Part shown: one piece after another, positions 27,123 to 37,450 of the stretch
How positions within the stretch are numbered: position 1 is the stretch's first letter
Layout of the letters: every line of letters begins with the position of its first letter
Origin: Paenibacillus sp. P25
GTDB lineage: Bacteria; Bacillota; Bacilli; Paenibacillales; NBRC-103111
Direction of reading: 5' to 3'
Length of the DNA: 64,000 nt
NCBI GenBank assembly: GCA_024704175.1
Contig: CP085629.1
Location: forward strand, 4,340,001-4,404,000
Notes under the pieces: generated by a model
The model's input: the letters and a program-made list of their open reading frames with translations, nothing else
Told to the model about the DNA's origin: nothing
The model's database searches: none
Translations under genes and position numbers: made by a program

Positions 27123-27997
27123 TTACACCTCCGAGGTTTCTGGTTCATAAGAATAGGTCGGGTAGTTGCCCAATATGCGAACCTGACAGCCGATCGCTTC
27201 AATCTCCTGAAGGGCCGCAGGGAGCAACACGGAATCCATTGACGCTTCGATATCGATATAAAAGAAATAATTGCCGAGCCGCTTCTTCGTCGGACGCGAT
27301 TCGATCCGCGACAGGTTGATGCGGCGCCATGCGAAGGCGGACAGCACCTGGTGCAGCGCCCCCGGGAAATCCTCCGGCAGGGTAACGAGAATGGTCGTTT
27401 TCCTCGCTTCTGTCGGCTTTACAATGATAGGCTCGTGCCCGACGAGAACAAAACGCGTATGATTGTTCTGGTGGTCCTGCACTCCTTTGGCATACGCCTC
27501 CAGCCCGTACAGCGTACCTGCGGCCAGCGGAGCCAGGGCGGCGATGTGCGGGTCGTTCAGCTCGCTGGCAATGCGGGCCGCCTCACCGTTGCGCCGACGG
27601 TCTCCAGCGCGACATGCGGCAGATGCTCCTTCAGAAACCCCCGGCACTGCGTGAGCGTGACCGAATGCGAGTACACCTTCCGGATGCGCGCGCAGCGCTC
27701 GGCCAGCGGCTCCGCCGGGGAAGGAAGTCCAAGGAGGCTCACCGTGATGGGATACACCCATTCCGTCTGAATCGGCAGATCCACTTCATGGAACAGCCAA
27801 TCCAGATGAAGCAGGACGGAGCCGTCGAACGTGTTCTCGATCGGAATCACGCTGTAGTCCGACTGCCCGCCCGCCGTAGACAAAAAGACGTCGTCAATCG
27901 ATTTGCAGGGGATATAGTCAAAATCCTGTGTACCGAGAAAATGGTGCGCTGATTCTTCGGTGAACGTCCCCGGTCCGAGGAGGGCGATACGCTTCAT
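27123..27997 (-). CDS. pheA: Prephenate dehydratase (one apparent frameshift)
   Basis: Converts prephenate to phenylpyruvate for phenylalanine synthesis. Catalytic domain: ALLGPGTFTEESAHHFLG, SVIPIENTFDGSVLLHLD, YSHSVTLTQCRGFLKEHLP; after the break at about 27589-27594 it continues NGEAARIASELNDPHIAA, THTR-like HTRFVLVG. The ACT domain (TTILVTLPEDFPGALHQVLS, INLSRIESRPTKKRLGNYFF) gives feedback control by phenylalanine. About 291 residues. ATG at 27997 has AAGGAGAT upstream. Confidence 0.95.
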
Positions 27998-28175
27998 ATG
28001 CGGATCTCCTTCTTTTTTAGTAAGAAATATTACCACCAGCGCCTTTAAAAAGCAATATGGCAAAAGGAGTCAGGAGTGCGCCGCCCTGCAGATGCCGGCG
28101 TGCAGGCGGCCCCTTGACCGTAAACATCGCCGGGCCGGCCTCCCAGTCCTCCGGAGCCGGGGGCCCCGCTACGAC

Positions 28176-28206
28176 GACAACCCTTGACCTGAAGTCAAGG
28201 GTTGTC
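28176..28206 (-). terminator. Perfect inverted repeat just past thrB
   Basis: A 13-bp perfect stem (GACAACCCTTGAC with GTCAAGGGTTGTC) and a 5-base loop nine bases beyond the thrB stop. There is no T-run, so it may be an mRNA 3'-end stabiliser or weak terminator rather than a classic one. Confidence 0.6.
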
Positions 28207-28214
28207 CGTATTGG

Positions 28215-29185
28215 TCAGCGGCTGCGCAGCTTCTCCCAGAAGGCGCGGCTGTCGTCCCCGGCCGCGACCGGTTCCACCTGCACGCCCTCCTTCGCAGGCA
28301 GCGACCACATCGTCGTGGCTTCGATTCCTTCCTGCTGCAGCGTGCCGCGCATGAACCGCTCCAGCTCCGCCTTGCGGGAGCTGTCCCGATCCACGAGGGC
28401 GAGCATCGTCGGGCCCGCGCCGCTTAAGGCTACGCCGAGCGCGCCGTGCTCCGTCGCCTCGGCGAGGATCTTGCCGAGCCCGGGCACCAGCGGCGCCCGG
28501 TACGGCTGATGCAGCGCGTCCTTCATGGCGCGCGCGATCATGTCGAGCCGCCCCGTGCAGAGGGCGGCCACCAGCACCGAGGAATGCCCGACGTTGAAGA
28601 CGGCATTCTCGAGGCTTTGCTCGCGCGGCAGGACGTGCCGCGCCTTCTCCGTCGACAGCTGGAAGTGCGGGATGGCCACCAGCACTTCCAGCCTATCGTC
28701 GGGCTCGACGCGGACATGCTCCGCCCGCGTCCCGTCCCAGAAGGCGACGATGAGCCCCCGAACAGCGAAGCCCCGACATTGTCGGGATGCTTCTCGAGGG
28801 CCGTCGCCATTTGAAACAGCTCATCGTCCGCCAGCGGCGACCCGATGAGCGCATTCGCCGCCGCCAGCGCGCCGACGATCGCCGAGGCGCTGCTGCCGAG
28901 CCCCCGCGCGAGCGGGACCTCGGTGTACATCGCAATCTCCAGCTCCGGATGCTTCACGCCGGCACGGTCGAACACCATCTGCGCCACCTTGTAAATCAGA
29001 TTGCTTTTATCCGTGGGCACGCCTTGCATCTGATCGCCGTAGAGCGTGATGCTCGTCTCTTCGGCGATGCCCATTTCAATCCATGCGTACAAGTTCAGCG
29101 CCATACCCAGCGTATCAAAGCCGGGTCCGAGGTTGGCCGTAGTGGCCGGGACCTTGACGCGAACCTTTGTCCCTCTGTTGTCCAT
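28215..29185 (-). CDS. thrB: Homoserine kinase (one apparent frameshift)
   Basis: GHMP kinase phosphorylating homoserine on the way to threonine. Motifs: KVPATTANLGPGFDTLGMAL, ATP loop PLARGLGSSASAIVGAL, PDNVGASLFGG; after a G-run deletion at 28754-28758 the frame continues LIVAFWDGTRAEHV and has GVALSGAGPTMLALVD near the C-terminus. About 323 residues. Downstream of hom; thrC is not in the window. Confidence 0.95.
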
Positions 29186-29245
29186 TGTTCCCGGTTCGCT
29201 CCTAACTTTCCAGCTTGTTGACCTTGGACCGCTTGGGCGATCCGG

Positions 29246-30531
29246 TTATCCCTCTACCCGATAGACGCTCTTGATCTCTTGAACGACGTCCATGGATTCG
29301 AATTGATGCAGCACCTTGTTCATCGCCGCTTTGTTCGCATCATGCGTAATGATGATGATTTCGGCCAGCGGGTTGGTAGCGTTCGGATGCTGCAGCACCG
29401 ATTCGAGACTGACCTCATACTCGGCGAACACCTGTGTGATTTGCGCGAGGACCCCCGCCTTATCCTGTACATGCAGCAGAATAAAATATTTCGAAGCGAT
29501 CTGCTCGTCGGTTTTCAGCTTCTTCTCTTTATATGGAACGAAAGCCCTGCGGCCGTTAATGCCGAGGTTCAGGTTGCGCACGACCGCCACAAGATCGGCT
29601 ACCACCGAGGTCGCCGTCGGCGCTCGCCTGCACCCGGCCCGTAGAACATCGTCTCGCCCACCGCTTCGCCGTATACGTATACCGCGTTGAACACGCCGTT
29701 CACGGCGACCAGCGGATGCGTCGTTCTCACCATCGTCGGCTGCACGCTGATGCTGATGGAGTCGTCCTGGCGCTCCGCGATCCCGAGCAGCTTCACCTCA
29801 TAGCCGAGGCGCTTGCCGTAAGCGATGTCCTCTTTGGTAACCTGGGAAATGCCCTTCACTTCCACGTCCGACAGCGCCACATTCACCCGGAACCCGAGCG
29901 TGCCGAGAATCGTCATTTTGCGGGCGGCGTCGAAGCCTTCCACGTCGGAGGTCGGATCCGCTTCGGCGTAGCCGAGCTGCTGCGCTTCCTTCAGCACATC
30001 CGCATAAGCGGCGCCTTCCTGGCTCATTTTGGTCAGGATGTAGTTCGTTGTGCCGTTTACAATCCCCATAATCTTCGTAATCCGGTCGGAAGAAAAGCCC
30101 TCCACCAGCGTCCGGATGATCGGAATCCCTCCGGCGACGCTCGCTTCGTAGAACACATCGCAGCCTTTTTCCGCCGCCTTGGCAAGAATTTCGGCGCCGT
30201 GCAGCGCCATCAAATCCTTGTTCGCCGTGACGATATGCTTGCCGCGTTCGAGCGCCCCGAGCATGTACTCCTTCGCCCGATCGATGCCGCCCATCACTTC
30301 GACGACGACGTCGATGTCCGGATTCTCGATCACATCCCACGGGTTCTCCGTTAATTTATCGGGGGACACGTTGATGCTGCGGGCTTTGCTTTTGTCCTGG
30401 ACCAAAATTTGCGCGATTTCGATCGGCGAGCCCGTCTGGCTCACAAGATCCTGCTGATGCCCTTCCACAATGCGGACTACGCCGGTTCCTACCGTACCGA
30501 GTCCGAGCAATCCTACTTTAATTGGTTTCAT
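29246..30531 (-). CDS. hom: Homoserine dehydrogenase (one apparent frameshift)
   Basis: NAD(P)-dependent reduction of aspartate semialdehyde to homoserine. Rossmann motif GLLGLGTVGTGVV at the N-terminus, then HIVTANKDLMALHG, YEASVAGGIPIIR, GIVNGTTNYILTKM, EADPTSDVEGFDAARKM and FYGPGAG; after the break at about 29621-29626 it resumes PTATSVVADLVAV and an ACT domain (FILLHVQDKAGVLAQITQVF). About 429 residues. Start is ATG at 30531 with AAGGAGATGAG upstream. Confidence 0.96.
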
Positions 30532-30572
30532 CAATAACTCATCTCCTTGGGAAAAAGCTGCTTATCTTCCGG

Positions 30573-31046
30573 TTATCCCTGCCCTACCAAGGTGGCGCGC
30601 GTGACGCCGTCCTGGCTGCGCAGCTTGTCGAGCAAAGCGGCGACATTCTCTTTCATCATCGACGTTTCGACGGAAATGACCACATTGGCTACGCCCTGCA
30701 GCGGAATCGTCTGGTGAATGGTCAGAACGTTCCCTTCCAGCCCGGCGATCATGGCCAGCACGCGGGACAAAATGCCCGATCGGTGCTCCAGGTCCATCGA
30801 GATCGTCACAATACGCTCGCGTTCCAGCTTGCTTAGAGGATAAATTCCGTCCTTATACTTGTAAAAAGCGCTTCGGCTGAGCTCTACCTGCTCCACCGCT
30901 TCGTGAACCGTCTTGACTTCGCCGCGGGCCAGGAGCTCCTTCGCCTGGACCGTCTTGATCAGCGCTTCCGGCAGAATATCCTCCCGCACCAAAAAATATC
31001 GCTCTGAGCCTTGCGGCTTCTCTTGAGAAGCATGTTTGTCCGGCAC
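30573..31046 (-). CDS. pheB: ACT domain-containing protein PheB
   Basis: Starts GTG at 31046 (GAGAGG nine bases upstream); an upstream GTG at 31082 lacks a ribosome site and sits at the predicted transcription start. About 157 residues: RYFLVREDILPEALIKTV, a helix-turn-helix-like region VELSRSAFYKYKDGIYPL, and an ACT domain (MDLEHRSGILSRVLAMIAG, IHQTIPLQGVANVVIS). A putative regulator of aromatic amino acid genes; the activity is not established. In Bacillus pheB directly follows obg, while here the nitrate cluster lies between. Confidence 0.92.
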   Translation of the reverse strand: MPDKHASQEKPQGSERYFLVREDILPEALIKTVQAKELLARGEVKTVHEAVEQVELSRSAFYKYKDGIYPLSKLERERIVTISMDLEHRSGILSRVLAMIAGLEGNVLTIHQTIPLQGVANVVISVETSMMKENVAALLDKLRSQDGVTRATLVGQG

Positions 31047-31091
31047 GGCTACAGTCCTCTCTACATAGACGAATGTTTTCACCTAGTGGAC

Positions 31092-31121
31092 ATTATAGCT
31101 TAATAACGATAAAAGAGGCAA
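31092..31121 (-). promoter_or_regulatory. Sigma-A-type promoter of the pheB-hom-thrB transcript
   Basis: TTGCCT and TATAAT separated by 18 bases on the minus strand, about 45 bases before the pheB start. Confidence 0.7.
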
Positions 31122-31256
31122 TAGGCATTTTCAGGTCTTTGCCGAAAGCCGGCGGCCCCCCGTCCCGGTCCCAATGCAAGAAGAAGCTTTCTCCTCTTCC
31201 GGTTCCGTGGTAAAGTGTTATATATTACATGCATCGACAATAAGGAGAGAAGCCAG

Positions 31257-31758
31257 TTGCTGAAAGCGCGCATGATGGCCACGGCCATGCTGTTTCACGG
31301 CGGAGACCTGCTCATGATGAAGCGGTCGCCGACCCGCACGCTGTCCCCGGGATGTGGGTGCGGTCGGCGGACATCTGGAGCCGCATGAGATCAATGACCC
31401 GCAGGCGACCGTCCTGCGCGAGATCCGCGAGGAGACCGGTCTGCTCCCGGAGGAGCTGGAGAACCTCAAGCTTCAGTACATTCTGATTCGTCTGAATCAA
31501 CAGGAGATCCGCCAGCAGTTCATTTATACGGCGCAGGCTTCCCGCCGGGATGTCGCACTAACCGAAGAGGGCGAGCTGCACTGGATTCCGCGGGAACGGG
31601 TGCTGGACCGGGAGATTCCTTTTATCTTCCGCTCGCTGCTCGAGCATTATTTCGACCAAGGCCCTTCGCCGCATGTCTGGGTTGGAACAGCCGGACTAAC
31701 CGATCGGGGTGAACCGACGGTCCGTTTTGTCCTGCTGCACGATCCGATGCAGGCTTAA
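31257..31758 (+). CDS. Nudix hydrolase (two apparent base deletions near the N-terminus)
   Basis: TTG start at 31257 with AAGGAGAG seven bases upstream gives MLKARMMATAMLFHGGDLLMM, then KRSPTRTLSPGMWGAVGGHL after restoring two G residues (31349-31351 and 31356-31358). The Nudix box follows: GHLEPHE, nine residues, then REIREETGL; the gap is two longer than the usual seven. About 166 residues. Substrate unknown; many relatives clean up nucleotides. Followed after 36 bases by an ABC ATPase gene on the same strand. Confidence 0.85.
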
Positions 31759-31794
31759 GAAGCGCTGGATCATGAGGGAAAGGAGCCGAACGGC

Positions 31795-32598
31795 ATGAAT
31801 GGGGAGAGGAACAATTCTTATATTATCGATGTGCGCCAAGTGTCTTACCGCCGCGACAACAAGATGCTGCTGCGTGATGTGAGCTGGCAGGTGCGTCCTC
31901 AGGAGCACTGGGCGATTCTCGGACTGAACGGTTCGGGGAAAACGACGCCGCTGAACATGATCAACGGCTATATCTGGCCGACGGAGGGCAGCATTCAGGT
32001 GCTGGGGAAACCTTCGGGGAAACGGATTTGCGCGAGTCGCGCAAGTCGATCGGGTGGGTCAGCTCCTCCCTGCAGGACAAGCTGTACGGCACCGATAAAA
32101 GCCAGTATGTCGTGCTGAGCGGCAAATTCGCCACCCTGCGTCTGTTCGATGACGTGGAACAAGAGGATTTGGAGCAGGCTGAGGAATACATGAGGCGTCT
32201 CGGTTGTCTTCATCTGTGGGATCATCCTTACCAGACCTGCTCTCAAGGAGAGAAACAAAAGCTCTTGATTGCCCGGGCCCTGATGGCCTCGCCGAAGCCG
32301 CTGATTCTTGACGAGCCGTGCAACGGGCTGGATATTTTTTCCCGGGAGCAGCTGCTCGCAAGCATCGGGGAATGGGCCAGCCGCAAGGATACGCCTACCG
32401 TGCTGCTTGTCACCCACCATACGGAAGAAATTCTTCCTTTATTCGGCCATACGTCTGCTGATCCGCCAAGGGGAAGTGTTTGCGGCCGGCGCTACCTCGG
32501 AGCTGCTCACCTCGAGCCGCCTGACCCGTTTCTTCGGCACCCCGGTCGAAGTGGAGCGCCGCAGCGAACGGGCCTGGCTGTCGCTTGCCGGCGTCTAG
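31795..32598 (+). CDS. ABC transporter ATP-binding protein, YlmA-like (two apparent frameshifts)
   Basis: About 267 residues. Walker A GLNGSGKTT (followed by Pro-Leu where most have Leu-Leu), Q-loop region SIGWVSSSLQDKLYG, signature CSQGEKQKLLIARALM, Walker B KPLILDEPCNGLD and switch VTHHTEEI. After a second correction it ends LLIRQGEVFAAGATSELL...LSLAGV. Breaks are at 32011-32014 (one T short) and 32451-32456 (one T extra). It resembles Bacillus YlmA and ModF-type stand-alone ATPases. No permease is adjacent, so the transport partner or role is unknown. Confidence 0.85.
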
Positions 32599-32633
32599 TC
32601 CTTCTCGCATAACGGGCCCCCTTTATTTTCCAT

Positions 32634-33689
32634 CTAGCCGTTCGCCTGCAGACGCTCAGCGTGATCGACGCGGCCGCTCTGCTCCCGCCACTTGTTCAGC
32701 ACCTTTAGCGCTTCCTTGCGCTGCAGCAGCGAACGCGCGAGATGGAAGCCCTCCTCGTATGAGCCCACTTTATCAAACCAATACAATCTAAGCCCCGTGT
32801 TGAATATCACGTGCTCCCGTTCATTCCGGATATCCGGCGAATCATCCCCTTGAATAATCCGGGTCAGAAGCTGCAGCCGCTGTTCCTTTGTGCATTTTTC
32901 CAGCGGCTGTCCCTGAAACCCGAACGTGGCCGGATCAATCGTACTGGATTCGTCGCCCCAGGGCGTAACCTTGCGGATCGAGCTGTTCTTGTAAATCGGC
33001 AAGTCCTCGGAGCCTTCGATCCCCTGCACGATGTAGGCCGTCTCGAAGCCGGATTTCGGGAGCAGATGAATCATATGCTCCATCGCCGTCTTATGGTTCA
33101 CCCCGACGATCATATTCATGGAATGCACGGGGTTGATCACTTTCTCGACGGTATTGAGAAACGTCCGCAGGCCGATCTGCTCCCTGACCTGCCTTACGCG
33201 GGCGAACGGAGGGCAGATTTGGTCCGTCCAGATGAAGCCGATGTGGAGGCTGAGAAAGATTTTTTCCCAGTCTCTCGCTTCCAGCTCCAATTGAATGCCC
33301 AGCCCCTCGAGCAGCTCTTTCAGCGATTGTCCGAGCTTGGGCGGAAGCGAATCGTCGCCGTGCAGCACCTGCGGAAAGCCGACGGAGGCGAGCAGCAGGC
33401 TGACGGGAAGCGTGATCGGAAAATAAAGCCTTCCGTCGTAGGGCCCCGCACAGTTCAGCGATTGGGAGAAAGAACGGTACGGCGGCGAATATTTGCGGAA
33501 CACATCGATAAAGCCCATCATTTCCTCCTCCGCTTCGCCTTTCATCCGCATCGCCATTAAGAACGCCGCCGTTTGCGCATCCGTGGATTCCCCGCGGGCA
33601 ATGGCGTGCGCAGCGGCTACCGCCTCGTCATAAGTCAAATGACGGGAGCCCGTTTTGCCGGTGCCCACGACTTTAATCCATTGCTTCAT
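32634..33689 (-). CDS. TrpD2/YbiB-like glycosyltransferase family protein (anthranilate phosphoribosyltransferase-like)
   Basis: Intact, about 351 residues. Has the N-terminal helical domain (HLTYDEAVAAAHAIARGEST, DAQTAAFLMAMRMKGE) and a C-terminal nucleoside-phosphorylase-like fold (AGPYDGRLYFPITLPVSLLL, GFPQVLHGDDSLPPKLG). The GTGGD phosphate loop of true TrpD is absent. Relatives called TrpD2 bind nucleic acids or have unknown roles, so tryptophan synthesis is unlikely. Start ATG at 33689 with GGAGGT. It follows the nitrate reductase gene on the same strand, 66 bases away, suggesting co-transcription and a link to nitrate assimilation. Confidence 0.8.
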   Translation of the reverse strand: MKQWIKVVGTGKTGSRHLTYDEAVAAAHAIARGESTDAQTAAFLMAMRMKGEAEEEMMGFIDVFRKYSPPYRSFSQSLNCAGPYDGRLYFPITLPVSLLLASVGFPQVLHGDDSLPPKLGQSLKELLEGLGIQLELEARDWEKIFLSLHIGFIWTDQICPPFARVRQVREQIGLRTFLNTVEKVINPVHSMNMIVGVNHKTAMEHMIHLLPKSGFETAYIVQGIEGSEDLPIYKNSSIRKVTPWGDESSTIDPATFGFQGQPLEKCTKEQRLQLLTRIIQGDDSPDIRNEREHVIFNTGLRLYWFDKVGSYEEGFHLARSLLQRKEALKVLNKWREQSGRVDHAERLQANG

Positions 33690-33755
33690 CTGTTTCACCT
33701 CCGGAGGTTAATTGAAAACGGAAAAGAGCGCGTAGCTCACGCGCTTCAAAAAAAC

Positions 33756-35887
33756 TCATCCCGGTACGATTTGTACGGCGCATACTTTAAATTCCGGCAT
33801 CCGGCATGTCGGATCCAGCGCCGGGTTGGTCAGCCGGTTAATACACAGATCGTCGCCCCAATGAAAAGGCACGAATACCGTGTCATGCCGGATTTTGGCG
33901 GACAGCTTCACCTTCAGCCGGATGGTCCCCCGCTTGGAGGTGACCTTGGCATGCCCGCCGTTCACGAGCCCGATTTCACCCGCCGTATCCGGATGGATTT
34001 CCATCAGCGGCTCAGGGTATTTGGAGTGGAGCTCGGGCGTATTTCGGGTCTGCACGCCCGACAGATAATGCTGCAGCACCCGGCCGGTCGTCAGCAGGTA
34101 GGGGTATCGCTTGCTTGCCACCTCTTTCGGATTCTGATGATCGATCGGGGCAAGCCGGGCCAGGCCGTCCTCGTGGCCGAACCGCTCGTCAAACATCCGC
34201 GGCGTACCCGGGTGCTCTTCCTCCGGACAAGGCCAGAACATGCCGTGCTTTGCCGCTCCAGCTTCTCGTAGGTCATGCCGTAATAATCGGCTTTGCCGCC
34301 CTTCGAGGCGAGGCGCGACTCGTTGAAGATTTCCTCCGCATTGCGGTAGCGGAAATACTCCCCTTTGCCCAGCACCTCGGCGATATCGCAGAGGATCTTC
34401 CAATCCAGACGCGCTTTGCCCGGCGGCGACTTGATCGCCCTCCGCACCATAACGCGTCCTTCCAGCTGGGTGATCGTTCCCTCGTCTTCCAAATAGGCGG
34501 AGCCGGGAAGCACCATATGGGCCAACCTGGCGGTTTCCGATTCGAACAGATCGATTACAACGAGGAACTTCAGCTTCTTCAGTGCCTTCTCGACCATTTG
34601 GCTGTTCGGGTTCGAGACGACCGGATTGGAGCCTAGGATAATCAGCCCCTTAATTTCTCCCCGGTCGATCGCTTCCATCATCTCGTAAGCCGATACGCCC
34701 TTGCGCGGCAGCTCCTCCTCCGGCACGCCCCACACCTTCGCGATGTAGGCGCGGTGCTCCGGATTCTCGATGAGCCGGTAGCCCGGCGACTGATCGGCTT
34801 TCTGCCCATGCTCCCGTCCGCCCTGCCCGTTCGCCTGTCCGGTTACGGCGCCGTAACCGCAGCCGGGCCTACCGATTTTACCGGTGACAAGCACCAGGTT
34901 CAGGAAGTTGCGGACGTTCGCCACGCCGCTGGCATGCTGCTCGACACCGCGGGCGGTGAACACCATGCCGGTTTCCGCCTGGCCGTACATCCGCGCCGCT
35001 TCGATAATCGACTGCGGGGAGACGCCGGCGAGCGCGGCCACCTCAGCCAGGGACACCTTCTTCACATGCCCCTCCAGCTCGGCGTAGCCGCTCGTGCGCC
35101 GTTCTATGAAATCCCGGTCGACATAGCCTTCCTCGATGATCACCTTGAGCATGCCGTTCACCAGAGCGGCGTCATACCCGGGACGCACCTTCAGGTGAAG
35201 ATCGGCGATGGAGCAGGTGGCCGTTTCGCGGGGGTCGATGACGATGATTTTCGCGCCTTCCTGTTTGGCCTTGCGGAAGTGCTGCATGATCGTCGGCTGG
35301 CATTCCGCCAGATTCGTTCCGGCCAGGATGATGCATTTGGCCAGCGGCACCTCCGACAGCGGGTTCGTCAGGCCCCGGTCCACGCCGAACGTCAAATTCG
35401 AAGCCCCGGCCGCCGCCGACATGCAGAAGCGGCCGTTGTAATCGATATATTTGGTCTGCAGCGCAATCCTCGCGAACTTGCCTAGCAGGTAGCACTCTTC
35501 ATTCGTAAGGGAGCCGCCTCCGTAGACGCCGATCGCATCCTTGCCGTATTGGACCTGCAAAGCCTCGATGCGTTCCTTGATCCGCTGCAGGGCGTCGTTC
35601 CAGGAGATCGGGCTCAACGTACCGTCCAGACGCACCATCGGGTACTTCAGCCTCCGGTCGTCCACCGCATGCGTATGCGCGTTCAGCCCCTTGACGCACA
35701 GCCGGCCGTCGGTTACCGGATCCTCCTTGTTGGGAGAGACGGAATAACGGGAGACCATGATCGATTTTTCCTCATGCAGATTCATCGTGCACTGCACGCT
35801 GCAGTAGGGACACTCGGTTTTGGTCGTCTTCTCCCGGGGGGCGACGACCGTCTGCTGCTTCTGAAAATGCCTTAGAAATTCGCTCAT
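33756..35887 (-). CDS. nasC: Molybdopterin oxidoreductase, probably assimilatory nitrate reductase catalytic subunit (one apparent frameshift)
   Basis: About 709 residues. N-terminal [4Fe-4S] motif CPYCSVQC with a fourth Cys in GRLCVKG; then bis-MGD-binding stretches YGGGSLTNEECYLLGKFAR, GTNLAECQPTIMQHF, VTGKIGRPGCGYGAVTGQAN, GLIILGSNPVVSNPN; and the C-terminal cap domain LLTTGRVLQHYLSG, PFHWGDDLCINRLTNPALDP. The break near 34248-34251 needs one A. Formate dehydrogenase-type paralogues look alike; the adjacent nitrate transporter and upstream GlnR/TnrA box favour nitrate. Nitrite reductase and an electron-transfer subunit are not in the window. Confidence 0.85.
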
Positions 35888-35979
35888 CACTCTTCCCTCT
35901 CACTCTATCCCGAATTGCCGCTTAAGGACGGCCTTCTCTCTTTTATTTGACCGTTTGGACGTCACCGTCAGGCAAGCTT

Positions 35980-37212
35980 TTAATAATTCACGCCGGACCC
36001 GGCCGACGCCCAAGCTTTCTTCCAGCTGCGCGTAACGGCAAAGAAAATCAGGGTTACGACCAGCACGATCGAAGCCACTACGATAAATCCGGTTACATGC
36101 GTTCCGGTCGCCTGCTTCAGCGGACCCAGGACGTTGTTCGGGAGCAGGAAGCCGCCCAGTCCGCCGAACGCCCCGACGATTCCGGTCACAAGACCGATTT
36201 CCTTCGGAAACCGCTGAGGCACGATCTGGAAGATCGAGCCGTTCCCCATACCGAGACAGGCCATCATGACACTGGTCAGAATAAGCATGACGATGAACGA
36301 TGAAGGCATCGTGGAAATGCCGAACGCACAGATGGCGACAACCGAATAGAGTCCCAGCATGAACCGCATGCCGCCGATCCGGTCCGCGATATACCCGCCG
36401 ATCGGGCGGAAGAAGCCGCCGGCGATGACCGTAACCGTAACGAGGTACCCGATTTCCACCTTGCTCAGTCCGCCCGCTACGGCTTTATCGCCGTAGACGT
36501 CGTAGAAGAAGATGGCGAAGTAGTTGGAAAATCCGACGAAGCCGCCGAAGGTAATGGAGTAGAATAAGCTGAACCACCAGGTATCGATATTTTTGAAAGC
36601 GGCCATGTAATCCGACATTTTCTTCGGCGCCGGCTGGTTCGGGCTGTCTTTGGCCATCAGGCTGTAAGCGATGAATACGAGCACCAGCGGAATGATGGAA
36701 AGGCCGAAGACATTGTGCCAGCCGATATGGGCTGCGATTTGCGGACCGAAGAAGGTCGCCAAGGCCGTACCGCTGTTGCCCGCTCCCGCGATGCCCATCG
36801 CCAGTCCCTGGTACTGCGGCGGATACCAGCGGCTCGCCAGAGACAGGGAGACCGCGAAGCTTGCACCCGCAATCCCCAGGAGGAAGCCCAGCGCCTCCAC
36901 CTGCGACAGGGTTGAACCGCCAAGCCAACCCCAAGTGAGCGGAATAATGGTCAGAATCATGCCGATCATACCTGCCTTTTTCGAACCGATCCGGTCGGCG
37001 AGGATGCCCATCGGAATCCGGAAGATCGAGCCGCCCAAGGTCGGAATGGCGACCATGGTCGCTTTCTGCGCATCCGTCAAGCCGAAATCCTTCGTGATGT
37101 ACAGAGACAACGCACCACAAAGCACCCAAATCATAAAGCTGACATCGAAGTAGAGAAATGCTGACAACAAACTTGGAAAATGACCTGCCTTACGAAAGCT
37201 TTTTACATCCAC
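35980..37212 (-). CDS. narK: NNP-family nitrate/nitrite transporter (MFS)
   Basis: Intact, 410 residues with about 12 membrane helices. Typical motifs: IPMGILADRIGSKKAG (MFS motif A) and the NNP signature GIAGAGNSGTALATFFGPQI in helix 5, plus a second copy-like GIVGAFGGLGGFLLPN in helix 11. GTG start at 37212 with GGGAGG upstream. Imports nitrate for the reductase encoded next. Could be named nasA by analogy to Bacillus assimilation genes. Confidence 0.93.
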   Translation of the reverse strand: MDVKSFRKAGHFPSLLSAFLYFDVSFMIWVLCGALSLYITKDFGLTDAQKATMVAIPTLGGSIFRIPMGILADRIGSKKAGMIGMILTIIPLTWGWLGGSTLSQVEALGFLLGIAGASFAVSLSLASRWYPPQYQGLAMGIAGAGNSGTALATFFGPQIAAHIGWHNVFGLSIIPLVLVFIAYSLMAKDSPNQPAPKKMSDYMAAFKNIDTWWFSLFYSITFGGFVGFSNYFAIFFYDVYGDKAVAGGLSKVEIGYLVTVTVIAGGFFRPIGGYIADRIGGMRFMLGLYSVVAICAFGISTMPSSFIVMLILTSVMMACLGMGNGSIFQIVPQRFPKEIGLVTGIVGAFGGLGGFLLPNNVLGPLKQATGTHVTGFIVVASIVLVVTLIFFAVTRSWKKAWASAGSGVNY

Positions 37213-37264
37213 TCCACTCTACCTCCCACAATTGTAACTTGTCTCTCTTCATCCTGTCTACTTG

Positions 37265-37281
37265 TGTAAGAATTAATTACA
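37265..37281 (-). promoter_or_regulatory. GlnR/TnrA box upstream of the nitrate transporter gene
   Basis: TGTAA, seven bases, TTACA: a perfect match to the consensus TGTNA-N7-TNACA. Its centre lies about 40 bases upstream of a possible -10 box (TACAAT on the minus strand, 37236-37231), hence near -48, where TnrA activates known promoters. This predicts activation under nitrogen limitation. The short leader this would leave before the ribosome site makes the exact start uncertain. Confidence 0.75.
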
Positions 37282-37450
37282 TAAATACACTATACAATCG
37301 GATTTCGGAAAGTTCAATGGGTTTTTCGAAAAAAAGTTCAGTTTTTGATGAATTGTAACAATCAACATTCCTTTTTTATGCCCCGTTTCAGTAATTACAC
37401 GAACATTATTAAGATTTAAACCTAACATTATTCGTGTTTTAATGATATTG

